From: Cyanobacterium aponinum PCC 10605
GTDB taxonomy: Bacteria > Cyanobacteriota > Cyanobacteriia > Cyanobacteriales > Cyanobacteriaceae
Reading direction: 5' to 3'
NCBI RefSeq assembly: GCF_000317675.1
Contig: NC_019776.1
Coordinates: forward strand, 3,720,001-3,784,000
DNA length: 64,000 bases
Made by a program: the position numbers and the translations under genes. Shown piece after piece: positions 1-11,857 of the stretch (position 1 is its first letter; each line of letters begins with the position of its first letter). Under the pieces are notes generated by a model. That model was not told the origin of the DNA. It made no database searches and was given only the letters and a program-made list of their open reading frames with translations.

Positions 1-1038
1 TCCCCCCGGTTTGATTCTGACGTTGGATATTTTGTCGTTACCTTCGGGAATAGGTAAAACTTTAACTATTCCACCACTTTTAATTGCCCCTGAGAATACT
101 TTAAAGCCTGAATCTTTGACTATTTCGGATACATCCACTAATTCTAAGCCAAAACGGGTATCGGGGCGATCGCACCCATAACGATTCATTGATTCTGCGT
201 AGGTTAAACGGGGGAAAGGGCGGGGTAAATCAATATTTTTGACAGTTTTGAAGATATGACAAATTAAACCCTCGTTCAGCTCGATTATTTCATCTTCGCT
301 CATGAAACTCATTTCCATATCAAGCTGAGTAAATTCGGGTTGTCTATCCGCCCTTAAATCCTCATCACGGAAACAACGAGCAATTTGATAATAGCGATCG
401 CACCCTGCTACCATAAGTAATTGTTTGAATAACTGAGGAGATTGGGGTAAAGCATACCATTGCCCTTCATTTACCCTAGAGGGTACAAGATAATCTCTAG
501 CACCTTCAGGAGTGGAGCGAGTTAACACTGGGGTTTCCACCTCGATAAAATTATGATCATCTTCGAGGTAACGACGCATGGCTTTGACTACCTGATGACG
601 AAGGGTGAGGTTGCGACTCATTTTCTCGCGCCTCAAGTCCAAATAACGATATTTTAATCTTAAATCTTCCCTTATATTTTCTTCCTCCACTGTGGCAATT
701 TGAAAAGGTAATTGCTTATTAACACCGTTGAGAATTTCAATTTCTGTGGCATAAATTTCGATTTCCCCCGTAGGTAATTTCGGATTCAACGATTCGGGAG
801 GGCGTTGAAAAATTTGTCCTGTGATTCTGACTACATATTCATTTCTTAAACTATCTGCATTTTTGTAGGATTCAGGAGTGCGTTGCGGATCACTAACTAT
901 TTGTACTACACCAGTGCGATCGCGCAGATCAATAAAAATAACTCCGCCATGATCCCGACGGCGATCGACCCAACCATAAAGAGTTACAATTTTATCAAGA
1001 TGTTCTAACCTTAATTCGCCACAATAATGAGTTCGCAT
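1..1038 (-). CDS. aspS: Aspartyl-tRNA synthetase, 3' end outside window
   Basis: Charges tRNA-Asp with aspartate in the cytoplasm. The first 346 codons are present, starting at an ATG ([10 protein letters not shown]); the C-terminus runs off the window edge. Visible are the N-terminal OB-fold anticodon-binding domain (about 1-105, with [20 protein letters not shown]), the motif 1 region (YRYLDLRR, then [20 protein letters not shown]) and the class II motif 2 arginine loop ([20 protein letters not shown]). The reading frame was translated by hand from the minus strand and contains no stop. Bacterial AspRS is about 590 residues, so roughly 40% is missing. It is transcribed leftwards, divergently from the DUF1350 gene. 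The family assignment is secure. Confidence 0.95.
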   Translation of the reverse strand, partial: MRTHYCGELRLEHLDKIVTLYGWVDRRRDHGGVIFIDLRDRTGVVQIVSDPQRTPESYKNADSLRNEYVVRITGQIFQRPPESLNPKLPTGEIEIYATEIEILNGVNKQLPFQIATVEEENIREDLRLKYRYLDLRREKMSRNLTLRHQVVKAMRRYLEDDHNFIEVETPVLTRSTPEGARDYLVPSRVNEGQWYALPQSPQLFKQLLMVAGCDRYYQIARCFRDEDLRADRQPEFTQLDMEMSFMSEDEIIELNEGLICHIFKTVKNIDLPRPFPRLTYAESMNRYGCDRPDTRFGLELVDVSEIVKDSGFKVFSGAIKSGGIVKVLPIPEGNDKISNVRIKPGG

Positions 1039-1220
1039 AATAATAAGCTATCTTATATAACAAATATTTATAAACTATTTTCCCATACTTAGGAAAGTAA
1101 ACTTACACAAACCTATTATTATAGCAGTCTTAGGATACATGGATTTGCCCTGAGTTAGAAGTTCGGAGTGACGAGTTCGGAAATAATTTATAATTATTAA
1201 AAAACAAATAATTTAATGGT

Positions 1221-2039
1221 ATGGAGTGGCAAGAATTTTCAGGTAGTTGGGTTTTAACACCTCCTCATCCTTTAGGCATCATTCACTTTTTGGGAGGAGC
1301 ATTTGTCGCAACTGCACCCCATATTACCTATAGATGGTTACTGGAAAAATTAGCTCGTCAGGGATATATTATTATTGCAACCTCTTTTCTTAATACTCTT
1401 GATCATAAAGCGATCGCAGTTAATGTGCAAAATCGCCTAGAAAATATTTTATATCGTTTAGAATACAAACAAGGTATCGATATAAACTACTTACCTATTT
1501 ATGGTTTAGGTCATAGCATGGGGTGTAAATTACATCTTCTCATCGGTAGCTTATTAAAAGTAGAAAGAGCAGGAAATATACTTATTTCCTTTAATAACTA
1601 TCCTTTTAAAAAAGCGATTCCTTTTGCAGAAAATATTATTCCTTATTTACAAGATAATATCAAAAACTATTTACAACTAGAAGCAAATTTAGATATAGAC
1701 TTTACCCCTACTCCCATAGAAACAAATATAATTATCAAAGAAAACTATCACATTAGACGTAATTTATTAATTAAATTTAGTGATGATACCATTGATCAAA
1801 CTCTCGAACTTCATCCTATTTTAAAACAACTACATCCTAATATGATTACGGCTTTGCAACTGTCAGGAAATCACCTCACCCCTTTAGGGCAAGATATTGA
1901 TTGGGAAATGGGCGGACAATTATTTTCTCCTATCGCAGGAATTTCACAGTGGTTTCAAGACAATTTTTCCAGAGATTTATATAACCTCTATCAACAAATC
2001 TCCCGTTGGTTAAATCCTTGTCCTGATGTTGGTTTCTGA
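1221..2039 (+). CDS. DUF1350 family protein, alpha/beta-hydrolase-like
   Basis: A 272-residue protein resembling the DUF1350 family of cyanobacteria and plastids. The sequence shows an N-terminal strand followed by a HFLGGAFVATAPHITYRWLL segment and a nucleophile-elbow-like GLGHSMGCKLHLLIGS (around residue 97-112), both typical of alpha/beta hydrolases. A catalytic triad cannot be assigned from sequence alone and no substrate is known for the family. No signal peptide or membrane segment is visible. It is monocistronic, separated from aspS by a divergent promoter region; downstream lies a candidate small RNA on the opposite strand. Confidence 0.8.
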   Translation: MEWQEFSGSWVLTPPHPLGIIHFLGGAFVATAPHITYRWLLEKLARQGYIIIATSFLNTLDHKAIAVNVQNRLENILYRLEYKQGIDINYLPIYGLGHSMGCKLHLLIGSLLKVERAGNILISFNNYPFKKAIPFAENIIPYLQDNIKNYLQLEANLDIDFTPTPIETNIIIKENYHIRRNLLIKFSDDTIDQTLELHPILKQLHPNMITALQLSGNHLTPLGQDIDWEMGGQLFSPIAGISQWFQDNFSRDLYNLYQQISRWLNPCPDVGF

Positions 2040-2040
2040 A

Positions 2041-2158
2041 TAAAAAAACCGACAATACTACTACGATGAAGTGTGATAGTTGTCGGTCAGATGTTTGTTG
2101 TCGTTTAATCTTAAGGAAACCTGTAGGAATAACCCATCTGTCTCTGTAAGATTTCTTT
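2041..2158 (-). ncRNA. Candidate small regulatory RNA with Rho-independent terminator
   Basis: Read on the minus strand, this stretch has the layout of a bacterial small RNA. A promoter-like pair lies just upstream (TAAAAT and TTGTGG, 18-base spacer). A first stem is formed by AATCTTA (minus strand, 2153-2147) and TAAGATT (2113-2107), enclosing a C/U-rich loop with ACAGGTTTCCTT. A terminator hairpin ACCGACAA/TTGTCGGT (2087-2048) is followed by seven U residues. No convincing ORF is present. Predicted length is about 118 nt. Size and the anti-Shine-Dalgarno-like UUUCCUU invite comparison with cyanobacterial sRNAs such as PsrR1, but identity cannot be confirmed here. Confidence 0.55.
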
Positions 2159-2164
2159 ACATTT

Positions 2165-2194
2165 ATTTTAACAGACTTTGACATTCTCCCACAA
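2165..2194 (-). promoter_or_regulatory. Candidate sigma-70 promoter of the small RNA
   Basis: On the minus strand TTGTGG (2194-2189) and TAAAAT (2170-2165) are separated by 18 bases and would start transcription near 2158. Inferred from sequence only. Confidence 0.4.
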
Positions 2195-2260
2195 CCAAAT
2201 CGAAATTATGATAACTTGATAACGCCTTAAAATCAATTTAACCGCAGTTTATACTAACTA

Positions 2261-2369
2261 TAACCTGAGTTTTGGATAAGCTGAAAGCGTTATTTTCTTC
2301 TAGTCAGAAAACCTTATAGCTTCTTAGAAATAAGAATAAAATTACCTTAACCCGAACGAGCTGAGATTA
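2261..2369. repeat. Conserved 100-bp core unit of the TAACCTGAG repeat family, copy 1
   Basis: Begins TAACCTGAGTTTTGGATAAG and ends ...CTGAGATTA. It contains the block GTCAGAAAACCTTATAGC followed by TTCTTAGAAATAA, shared nearly base for base with copies at 15024, 38833 and 43912. It lies upstream of the Fe-S carrier gene. AAGCT/AGCTT segments inside could pair as a hairpin. No coding capacity. Confidence 0.8.
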
Positions 2370-2456
2370 ACTATAAATTATGATAGGGGCTTTAGACCCA
2401 CAGATTTTTGGTAAAGTATAAAATAGAGAGAGTAAACTTTTTATCCTGAAATAATA

Positions 2457-2816
2457 ATGACACAAGCAGTTACTGGTTCAGAAAAAGGCATTCAAATTTC
2501 CGAAAAAGCCCTCAAACATCTGTTAACCTTAAAAGAGCAACAAGGAAATCAAGACCTTTGTTTACGAGTAGGTGTTAGGCAGGGGGGTTGCTCAGGTATG
2601 TCTTATATGATGGATTTTGAGAACATTAATAATGTTACCGAACATGATGATATTTTTGATTACGATGGTTTTAAAATAATTTGCGATCGCAAAAGTTTAT
2701 TATATTTGTATGGTTTAATGTTGGACTATAGTGATGCCATGATAGGTGGAGGTTTCCAATTCACAAATCCCAATGCAACTCAAACCTGTGGTTGTGGGAA
2801 ATCTTTTGCCGCTTAG
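2457..2816 (+). CDS. HesB/IscA/SufA-type iron-sulfur carrier
   Basis: A-type carrier that receives or relays Fe-S clusters to target apoproteins in the cytoplasm. The 119-residue length is normal. The three conserved cysteines are visible: GGCSGM (around 45) and TCGCGKSF near the C-terminus. The segment SLLYLYGLMLDYSDAMIGGG is characteristic of the cyanobacterial/plastid SufA-IscA type. The ATG start is preceded by a TATAAAATAG-like box around 2416-2426. It stands alone rather than in a suf operon, as A-type genes often do in cyanobacteria. Whether it is the SufA or IscA orthologue cannot be settled without a tree. Confidence 0.92.
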   Translation: MTQAVTGSEKGIQISEKALKHLLTLKEQQGNQDLCLRVGVRQGGCSGMSYMMDFENINNVTEHDDIFDYDGFKIICDRKSLLYLYGLMLDYSDAMIGGGFQFTNPNATQTCGCGKSFAA

Positions 2817-3003
2817 TATATAAAAAACCAGTTAATTATTGATTTAAAATCAAGAAAATAGTGATTACTTGGGGATATAAAATTAGGAATTAGGCATCAA
2901 TTAGAAATTCAAAATTTACTAATAATTACTAATAATATAAATATCCCCTCTTGTTTATTAATAAATTTTTTTAATTCTTCATTTTTAATTATTAATTTTT
3001 ACA

Positions 3004-3348
3004 ATGTTTCCTTTTCCTCCTCGTAAACCGAATAAAAAAGTCATTATTCCTCAGAAAAAAAATTTCCCCTCATCCTCTCCTAGAAGGGTTAATATTCCCT
3101 CTCATTTTCAAAAAAATCCCCTTATTACTTATTCTCAAATAGAAATAGAAAGGGAACTGCAAAAATATCCCGGACTATTACGAACTTTATCCCATGCTTA
3201 TCAGTATCAAGTTACATTTATGGATGATAAAACAGAAAATCAATATTGGTTTTGTCGAAATATAGAATTAACAATGATTTTATTAAAGTATTTGAATGAA
3301 AAAAATTGGTCTGTAGATTGGCAAGAAAAACCTTTTATTCTTAAATAA
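3004..3348 (+). CDS. Hypothetical protein, basic Pro/Lys-rich N-terminus
   Basis: I do not recognise a family for this 114-residue protein. Residues 1-40 are rich in Pro, Lys and Ser (PPRKPNKK) and probably disordered. Residues 45-114 look folded, with ELQKYPGLLRTLSHAYQYQV followed by alternating charged and hydrophobic residues (YWFCRNIELTMILLKYL). No signal peptide or transmembrane segment is present. It is monocistronic, and codon use and AT content match the neighbours. The ORF is probably real because it is clean and ATG-started. Confidence 0.6.
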   Translation: MFPFPPRKPNKKVIIPQKKNFPSSSPRRVNIPSHFQKNPLITYSQIEIERELQKYPGLLRTLSHAYQYQVTFMDDKTENQYWFCRNIELTMILLKYLNEKNWSVDWQEKPFILK

Positions 3349-3625
3349 AATCATTCTATTTTTCATAAAAACTAATTTTCAAGGAATAGAAAAAATAGAA
3401 ATAAATTTTATTAGTAAATTCTTTTTGTAAACCCACTAATTATAATAATTTTCAATCAATATTCGTCAAGTTTAATTCTTAAACCTGAACTCAGTTTCTA
3501 TTAAGTTTTATTTTGTTTCTGAGAATTATCTTCAAAAATGAATTACAATCTGAGAAAGTAAAAGATAATTTATCCCTATAATAAATAATTTAATTTTTCC
3601 ATTGAGAGAATTTAGTATATAAATA

Positions 3626-6547
3626 ATGTTAGATTCAGAAGATAAAGGGTTTTTAAGTAATAATAAAAAAGATTGGTATATATTATATATAGGGGATTAT
3701 AGTCAAATATTTTTACAAATAAAAGACTACTGCGAAAATATAACTTTTCAGGGAAAAAGTTGTTATTTATTAAATCATCTTGACAGAATTTCAAATCAAT
3801 ATCATATTCCGTTAGTTTTTATTATAATTAATGAAGATGATAAGGAAGACAAAATATCTAAAGTATTTTTTCACAAAATTAGAAAAAAAATAAACAGTCT
3901 TTTTGTAAAATTTGTAATTTTATTTAATGGTGAAGTAAGCGAAAATTTTAGAGATAAATTATTAAATAATGAAGCTATATTTGATTATATAGAAGTAAAA
4001 AAGATTAATTTTCAAATCATAGAAAATAAAATTATAAGCGCTTTAAAATCCTACTTTGAACATTATCAGTATCTTAGTTATCAAAACCTAAGTATTAATG
4101 GAGATTTTTGGGGTGATGAAAATCAGTTAACTCAAATCACCAGTTTAATTCCGGGTATGGTATTTCAATTAACTTATAACTCTCAAGATAAATATTTTTT
4201 TACTTTTGTTAGTCAAGCAGTAGAAGATATTTTTGAGTTTACTGTGGAAGATGTTTTAAATAATGCTAAAAAAATTTTTTCTTTAGTTGATCCCAGAGAA
4301 ATTAATGAATTAAATCAAGTTATTACTCTATCTCGTAAATATTACACTTCTTTTAATTTTGATTGTCAAATAATTACTCCTAGCGGAAAACATAAATATA
4401 TTCGCATCAATTCTTCCCCCCAAAAATTAGGTAGTCAAGGAATTATTTGGAATGGCATTGTTATTGATGTAACTATCGAAAAACAAAGAGAAATTGCCCT
4501 AAGAGAAAACGCATTATTACAAAGGGCAGTTAATTCAATTATGCGAAAAATGAGGGAAAGTATTGATTTTCAGGTAATTTGCGATACAACAACTGCAGAA
4601 GTGAGAAATTTATTAAATTGCGACCATGTTGCTGTTTATCAATTTAATGAAGATTGGGGTGGAGAATTTGTTTCTGAAAGTGCAAACAATAGTAGTGTTT
4701 CTTTAATTGAAAATAATCAAGGACGTTGGAATGATACTTATATTCAAGATAATCAAGGGGGAAGATACCGTTATGGAGACATTTTCACCATTCATGATAT
4801 TGATCAAGAAAATTTATCACCCTGTCATCGAGAAATTTATCAATATTTTAAAATAAAATCTTTGTGTGTTGTACCTATTTTTTGCGGTGATAAATTATGG
4901 GGTTTATTAGGCAGTTATTTTCATCATTCTTTTTCGTGGCAGTCTCGGCAAATATATTTATTAAAACAGATAGTTGGTCAATTGGGTATAGCCATTGAAC
5001 AAGCGAAACTTTTTGGAGAGGTTAAAAGGCAATCTCAAGAGTTAGCGATGGCAAAGGAAACGGCGGAAATGGCAAATTTAGCTAAAAGTGAGTTTTTGGC
5101 AAATATGAGTCATGAGATTCGCACCCCCATGAATGCAATTCTGGGTTTTTCTGATTTATTGCAAGAGTTGGTATTAGATTCGACGGGGAAAAGTTATCTT
5201 AATTCTATTATTACCAGTGGTCAAACATTACTATCTTTAATCAATGATATTTTAGATTTATCGAAGATTGAAGCGGGAAAAATGGCTTTAGAATATGAGC
5301 CAGTTCATTTAAAGTTGTTATTAGAAGATATTGTTAATATTTTTACTTTAAAAGCAGAAGAAAAAAAGTTAAATTTGCAATTGTTTATCAGTGAAAATTG
5401 TCCTGATATTGTTGTTTTTGATGAGGTAAGATTAAGACAAATTTTGTTTAATTTAGTAGGTAATGCTATTAAGTTTACAGATAAGGGTTTTGTGAAAATT
5501 TTTGCTGACCAAAACCTTGGTATTAATGATAATTCTTTTCGCAATTGTGGTTTTCGTTTAGAAATACAAGATACAGGGATAGGTATAGATAAAACACAGC
5601 GCGATCGCATTTTTGAATCTTTTACTCAACAGGATGGACAAAGCACCCGTAAATACGGCGGTACAGGATTAGGTTTGACTATTACTAAAAAATTAGTCAA
5701 TATGCTCAATGGTACAATAATGGTGGAAAGTGAGCCGAATATTGGTAGTAAATTTATTGTTGATTTTCCCGTTGTTGCTTGTGCCACTGTTGCCCCCAAT
5801 GACGATTTTTTAATGGTAGATAATAATTTAGATCAATTTCATCCCAGTCGAATTTTAGTGGTGGACGATATTGACTCTAATCTTAATTTAATTAAGGCTT
5901 ATTTTGAAGGAACTTCTCATCAAATTTTAACTGCTAAAAATGGCAAAGATGCGATCGCACTTGCGATTAAATATGATTTAGATTTAATTTTACTAGATAT
6001 AAAAATGCCAAAAATGGACGGAGAAGAAGTAATAAAAATAATTAGAGAACATCGAAAAATCAAAAATATTCCCATTATAGTAATCACCGCTTCCATCAAT
6101 TATCAAAAAACACTTAATTTATCTCAATTTGTCCAAGGATTTTTATTGAAACCAATTCAAAGACAAGAATTAGTAAAAGAGCTCAAAAAAGTATTGTTAT
6201 ACGATGATAATTTATCCCCCTCAAAAATTAACAAATTGTGGACTAAAAAAACTGAAAAAATAGAAGACACGCCAGAAGGAATCGATAAACTAATCAAAAA
6301 ATTACAATCTGAATATATAAAGGAATGGGAGACTATACAACAAACAAAAATAACATCTCATATTCGTAAATTTGCTCAAAATTTAGAAAAAGAAGCCATA
6401 AAATATAATTATCCAACCTTATTAAACTACGCTCAAACTTTAATTAATAATATTGTCAACATGGAAATAGATTTGCTTGACGAAAAATTAATAGATTTTC
6501 CTAATGTAGTCAAAAAAATTTCGGTACAAAAAACTAATGATAAATAA
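3626..6547 (+). CDS. Hybrid sensor histidine kinase (PAS-GAF-HisKA-HATPase-REC)
   Basis: Multidomain phosphorelay kinase, 973 residues. Residues 1-150 form an unassigned, possibly degenerate receiver-like module. A PAS domain follows (about 168-290, FEFTVEDV... [16 protein letters not shown]), then a GAF domain (about 305-455, [13 protein letters not shown]). HisKA has [15 protein letters not shown] with the phospho-acceptor His near 496. HATPase has [16 protein letters not shown] and [11 protein letters not shown] receiver (about 740-855) has [11 protein letters not shown] and [13 protein letters not shown]. The C-terminal helical tail (870-973) resembles those of other cyanobacterial BarA-like kinases. 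No transmembrane helices are visible, so it is cytosolic. The stimulus is unknown; GAF could bind a bilin, but no clear chromophore-binding Cys motif is apparent. The TAA stop lies in the end of a repeat element. Confidence 0.93.
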   Translation: MLDSEDKGFLSNNKKDWYILYIGDYSQIFLQIKDYCENITFQGKSCYLLNHLDRISNQYHIPLVFIIINEDDKEDKISKVFFHKIRKKINSLFVKFVILFNGEVSENFRDKLLNNEAIFDYIEVKKINFQIIENKIISALKSYFEHYQYLSYQNLSINGDFWGDENQLTQITSLIPGMVFQLTYNSQDKYFFTFVSQAVEDIFEFTVEDVLNNAKKIFSLVDPREINELNQVITLSRKYYTSFNFDCQIITPSGKHKYIRINSSPQKLGSQGIIWNGIVIDVTIEKQREIALRENALLQRAVNSIMRKMRESIDFQVICDTTTAEVRNLLNCDHVAVYQFNEDWGGEFVSESANNSSVSLIENNQGRWNDTYIQDNQGGRYRYGDIFTIHDIDQENLSPCHREIYQYFKIKSLCVVPIFCGDKLWGLLGSYFHHSFSWQSRQIYLLKQIVGQLGIAIEQAKLFGEVKRQSQELAMAKETAEMANLAKSEFLANMSHEIRTPMNAILGFSDLLQELVLDSTGKSYLNSIITSGQTLLSLINDILDLSKIEAGKMALEYEPVHLKLLLEDIVNIFTLKAEEKKLNLQLFISENCPDIVVFDEVRLRQILFNLVGNAIKFTDKGFVKIFADQNLGINDNSFRNCGFRLEIQDTGIGIDKTQRDRIFESFTQQDGQSTRKYGGTGLGLTITKKLVNMLNGTIMVESEPNIGSKFIVDFPVVACATVAPNDDFLMVDNNLDQFHPSRILVVDDIDSNLNLIKAYFEGTSHQILTAKNGKDAIALAIKYDLDLILLDIKMPKMDGEEVIKIIREHRKIKNIPIIVITASINYQKTLNLSQFVQGFLLKPIQRQELVKELKKVLLYDDNLSPSKINKLWTKKTEKIEDTPEGIDKLIKKLQSEYIKEWETIQQTKITSHIRKFAQNLEKEAIKYNYPTLLNYAQTLINNIVNMEIDLLDEKLIDFPNVVKKISVQKTNDK

Positions 6548-6784
6548 CCTCAATCTGGTTTAAGAATATCTGATAAGGTTAGGTGTCAGGTTGCAGGTGG
6601 TAGGGGTTGAATATATTCAACTCTTATGGTGATGAGAAGATGAGAGAAGAGGGAGAAACAAGTAATAAATAATAAATAAGTAATAAGTGTTCGGAGTTTT
6701 TAATTCTTAATTCTTAATTTTTCCTTTGCCTTTGCCCTTTTCGCCATCACGGTATAGATGAAAATTTATTCCGAACTTAGGCTA
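6545..6784. repeat. TAACCT-ended inverted-repeat element with tandem repeats
   Basis: The left end, TAACCTCAATCTGGTTTAAG, overlaps the stop codon of the hybrid kinase gene. The right end, ATTCCGAACTTAGGCTA, is its imperfect inverse. Inside are GGTGTCAGGTTGCAGGTGG heptad repeats, the palindrome GGGGTTGAATATATTCAAC and CTTTGCCCTTTT runs. There are no coding regions. The remainder of the gap to gyrB (6785-6977) is AT-rich and probably holds the gyrB promoter. Confidence 0.75.
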
Positions 6785-6977
6785 CATATCATTTTATCTC
6801 AAATTTTTCATACAATTCGTTCAAATTAATAAATCTCAGAGTCAATTGCACCCCATGAAAAATATTCTTGGAAATAGGCTTAAAATAATGCTAAACTGTA
6901 ATGAAACTTAGTTTTTGACAAAAAAGTCATTCAAGGTATAAGTTAATTAATTTCCTTGATTTGGAGTAGAATATTAG

Positions 6978-8927
<1,950 letters not shown>

Positions 8928-8933
8928 TTGTAT

Positions 8934-8950
8934 GGTGGGCAATCCCCACC
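8934..8950. terminator. Short hairpin after gyrB
   Basis: GGTGGG (8934-8939) and CCCACC (8945-8950) form a small stem just after the gyrB stop. There is no T-run, so it may be a repetitive palindrome or an mRNA 3'-end stabiliser rather than a true Rho-independent terminator. Confidence 0.3.
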
Positions 8951-9078
8951 GTCTAATATCTTGAGATAAAGAATATGTTAGACTGTTTCATTTTTACTTG
9001 AAATTACTATGTCACTTCTTGCAAATGAGTTTTTCCCTATAAAAATTTTGCAACAATCGTCTATCAAATAGAGAAATA

Positions 9079-9972
9079 ATGGTAAACACAGAAACTATAA
9101 CCCCCAAAAAACCAAATTGGTTAAGAGTAAAAGCTCCTCAAATCCAGAGAGTAGGAACAGTTAAAGACATTTTAAGGGACTTAGAGTTAAATACTGTTTG
9201 TGAAGAAGCATCCTGTCCCAATATCGGAGAATGTTTTAATGCTGGTACGGCTACTTTTTTAATTATGGGTCCAGCTTGTACCCGTGCTTGTCCTTATTGT
9301 GATATAGATTTTGATAAAACCCCCAGAGGATTAGATGAAACAGAGCCTTTACGATTAGCAGAAGCAGTAAAGCGTTTAAAATTAAATCATGTGGTAATAA
9401 CTTCGGTGAATAGAGATGATTTGCCTGATGGCGGTGCGTCTCAGTTTGTGGCTTGTATTGAAGAAACCCGTAAAATTTCACCTAATACCACTATTGAAGT
9501 GTTAATTCCCGATTTGTGTGGCAATTGGGATGCTTTAGCTACTATTTTAAAAGCTCAACCTGAAGTGTTAAACCATAATACGGAAACTGTGCCTAGATTG
9601 TATCGCAAAGTACGCCCCCAAGGAGAATATGCGCGATCGCTTCTTTTGCTGGAAAAAACCAGAGAATTATCCCCGAAAACCTATACAAAATCAGGGATTA
9701 TGGTGGGCTTAGGAGAAACTGATGAGGAAGTGAAACAAGTAATGGAAGACTTGCGTAAAATTGACTGTGATATTATTACCATTGGGCAATACTTACAACC
9801 TTCTTCCAATCATCTAGCCGTCAAAGAATTTATCACTCCTGAGCAATTTAAGGCATGGCAGGAATACGGGGAAAGTATCGGCTTTTTACAAGTGGTTTCT
9901 ACCCCCTTAACTAGAAGTTCATATCATGCGGGGGAAGTAAGAAGATTAATGGAAAAATACCCTCGTGTATAA
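9079..9972 (+). CDS. lipA: Lipoyl synthase
   Basis: Radical SAM enzyme that inserts two sulfur atoms into protein-bound octanoyl groups to make the lipoyl cofactor. The 297 residues include both iron-sulfur cluster motifs: the auxiliary cluster [12 protein letters not shown] and the radical SAM cluster [11 protein letters not shown]. Other signatures are [36 protein letters not shown] and a C-terminal RSSYHAGE whose conserved RSSY serine ligates the auxiliary cluster. It is monocistronic and convergent with the JAMM peptidase gene. No lipB is nearby. Confidence 0.97.
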   Translation: MVNTETITPKKPNWLRVKAPQIQRVGTVKDILRDLELNTVCEEASCPNIGECFNAGTATFLIMGPACTRACPYCDIDFDKTPRGLDETEPLRLAEAVKRLKLNHVVITSVNRDDLPDGGASQFVACIEETRKISPNTTIEVLIPDLCGNWDALATILKAQPEVLNHNTETVPRLYRKVRPQGEYARSLLLLEKTRELSPKTYTKSGIMVGLGETDEEVKQVMEDLRKIDCDIITIGQYLQPSSNHLAVKEFITPEQFKAWQEYGESIGFLQVVSTPLTRSSYHAGEVRRLMEKYPRV

Positions 9973-10014
9973 CATTTGTGTAAAATTCTCTAAAAAAAGA
10001 CGAAAATTCCGAGG

Positions 10015-10485
10015 TCAATTTATTTTTTGTATTATTAAGTCTTCTTGAATAAACTTAATATCTTCGTCAAGAAGCCAACTACATATGTCCGTGACCTCTT
10101 TTTTCTGAACTGATAAAATTAAGTAAGAATATACAGAATGGGCAACATCTCGATCGAATTCTGAAGGGATAGCAGAATGATCGGGATGAGAATGGTAAAT
10201 GCCAACAATATTTAGATTTTCGTTTCTTGCTTCTTTTTGTATCTTCAATAAAGTAAAAGGATTAATGGCAAAACTATCTCTTAAATTTCTTTTTAAACCA
10301 TCATATTTTTTAGTAAATAAATGCTTTTGATTTTCCCAATCATTCTCCACGGGAACAACTTTAATCACCTTTTTTTCACAATTATTAATAACTCCTAATA
10401 ACAATCCACAACACTCATAAGGATAATTTTTAATTCCTTGTTGCCGAATAATATCTAAATTTTGTTCACTAATTATTACCGTCAT
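10015..10485 (-). CDS. M67 (JAMM/Mov34) family metallopeptidase
   Basis: A zinc metallopeptidase or isopeptidase of the Mpr1/Pad1 N-terminal fold. The 156 residues contain the JAMM motif: a glutamate early in the domain, then GIYHSHPDHSAIPSEFDRD, in which the two His and the Asp are the expected zinc ligands. N-terminal YPYECCGLLLG is also typical. Bacterial members often process ubiquitin-like proteins (MoaD/ThiS-like), though the MoaD-like gene here lies 20 kb away. It follows the Uma2 gene by 12 bases on the same strand, so the two are probably co-transcribed. Substrate unknown. Confidence 0.88.
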   Translation of the reverse strand: MTVIISEQNLDIIRQQGIKNYPYECCGLLLGVINNCEKKVIKVVPVENDWENQKHLFTKKYDGLKRNLRDSFAINPFTLLKIQKEARNENLNIVGIYHSHPDHSAIPSEFDRDVAHSVYSYLILSVQKKEVTDICSWLLDEDIKFIQEDLIIQKIN

Positions 10486-10497
10486 TATCCAATAAGT

Positions 10498-11064
10498 TTA
10501 AAAATTTATTTCCAATTCAAAATTAGGTAAAACATCTTTTCCTAATAATAAACAAGGCATGGAATAAATCTCAACTGTTTTTTCAGGTTGATAAACTTCT
10601 ACTTCTCTATCTTGAGGATTAATTAACCACCCCAAACGCAAACCACTATCCAAATATTCTTGCATTTTCTCTTGTAAAGGTTTGATGCGATCGCTTTCTG
10701 AACTTAACTCAATTACAAAATCTGGACATAAAGGCGGAAACTTCTTCTTTTCTTCTATAGTTAAACTATCCCATTTTTCCCGTGATACCCAAGCAACATC
10801 AGGACTACGATCTCCTCCCTTGGGTAACTTAAAAACCGTAGAAGAACTAAAAACTAGACCTAGATTGTACTTCAAATTCCAAACATTCAAATAAGTGATT
10901 AAATTTGCTTCTCGATTACCACTTTCACCGCCTACAGGGGACATAATAATTAATTCTCCTTGAGGACTTCTTTCCATTGATATATCAGGATTAGCAAGAC
11001 ATAGACGATAAAAAGCCTCGCTAGTTAATTTTGTCAAAGAATCCACATTGATTAATGTTGCCAT
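10498..11064 (-). CDS. Uma2 family (DUF820) putative endonuclease
   Basis: Member of the large cyanobacterial Uma2/DUF820 group with a PD-(D/E)XK nuclease-like fold. The 188 residues show SPVGGESGNREANLITYL, then SPDVAWVSREKWDSL, PDFVIELSSESDR and LGWLINPQDREVEVYQ. The D...ExS arrangement (DFVIELSS) fits the PD-(D/E)XK core. Biological roles are not established; many copies occur per genome and some behave as mobile accessory genes. A truncated relative lies at 59189. The gene precedes the M67 peptidase by 12 bases, both downstream of cpcBA on the same strand. Confidence 0.88.
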   Translation of the reverse strand: MATLINVDSLTKLTSEAFYRLCLANPDISMERSPQGELIIMSPVGGESGNREANLITYLNVWNLKYNLGLVFSSSTVFKLPKGGDRSPDVAWVSREKWDSLTIEEKKKFPPLCPDFVIELSSESDRIKPLQEKMQEYLDSGLRLGWLINPQDREVEVYQPEKTVEIYSMPCLLLGKDVLPNFELEINF

Positions 11065-11140
11065 AAAAACCCATATTTATAAGTTTGCAACCATTCTAAA
11101 TCAAATTATCAACTTCAATCATTTAAACCCCCAAAAACAG

Positions 11141-11204
11141 TATTGCCCGAAAAAATCAACAAATACAACCACAAAAGCGTACTCGCTAATTCTCTCAGGC
11201 AATA
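11141..11204 (-). other. Inverted repeat between cpcA and the Uma2 gene
   Basis: TATTGCC (11141-11147) and GGCAATA (11198-11204) are inverted around a 50-base spacer. A smaller CCTTG/CAAGG hairpin lies closer to the cpcA stop, near 11222-11237. Together they may end or stabilise the abundant cpc transcript. No T-run is present. Confidence 0.3.
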
Positions 11205-11301
11205 ACACTGATTTATTTCAACCTTGAACTAACAAGGATTTTCTTTTAAATTGAACACCGAATAAACGGCAATTACTCTGAAGTAGAAACAACAAAGAAG
11301 A

Positions 11302-11790
11302 TTAGCTAAGAGCGTTGATAGCGTAATCGATGTAAGAATTAGCTTCAACAGCCGCGTCACCACTTAAACCATGATTAGCTTTGATGAATTTTAAGGCTTC
11401 GATGTACCAGCTAGGAGATAATTCAAAGCTACGGTTGATTTCATCGATACCAGCGATTAAATATTCATCCATAGGACCAGTACCACCAGCTACACAGCAG
11501 TAGGTAACCATACGGAGGTAGTAACCGATGTCACGAGCACATTTTGCTTTACCTTCAGCAGTAGAAGCATACTGAGATCCGGGGGTGGAGGTGGTGTAAG
11601 GGAATTTGTTGTAAACAGCGTTAGCTGCACCATCAATTAAGCGCTGAGCATTTTCAGTTAAGGATTTAGCTGCTTGTAAACTAGCAGTTGCTTGACGAAA
11701 ACGACCGAAAGCGGTTTGAATTTCGGTGCTGCTTAAGAAACGACCTTGAGAATCTGCTGCGGATACTGCTTCAGTTAAAGGGGTTTTCAT
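11302..11790 (-). CDS. cpcA: C-phycocyanin alpha subunit
   Basis: Light-harvesting biliprotein of phycobilisome rods; forms hexamers with CpcB and transfers excitation towards allophycocyanin. The 162-residue length is exact for the family. The chromophore-binding Cys84 is present ([18 protein letters not shown]), as are the N-terminal [20 protein letters not shown] and the C-terminal [13 protein letters not shown] strong Shine-Dalgarno (AGGAG) precedes the ATG. It follows cpcB by 67 bases, certainly in one operon. Linker (cpcC/D) and lyase (cpcE/F) genes, which often follow, are absent here; the next gene downstream is a Uma2 protein. Confidence 0.99.
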   Translation of the reverse strand: MKTPLTEAVSAADSQGRFLSSTEIQTAFGRFRQATASLQAAKSLTENAQRLIDGAANAVYNKFPYTTSTPGSQYASTAEGKAKCARDIGYYLRMVTYCCVAGGTGPMDEYLIAGIDEINRSFELSPSWYIEALKFIKANHGLSGDAAVEANSYIDYAINALS

Positions 11791-11857
11791 TGTAATTAAT
11801 TTCTCCTAATTATGTTGGTTTACGTTAATGAAATGGATTTTTTAATCTTGGTTTAAA

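Noticed and set aside
1930..2184. 84-residue minus-strand frame
   Set aside because: It overlaps the DUF1350 gene and the candidate small RNA; the terminator and stem structure explain this DNA better than a protein.
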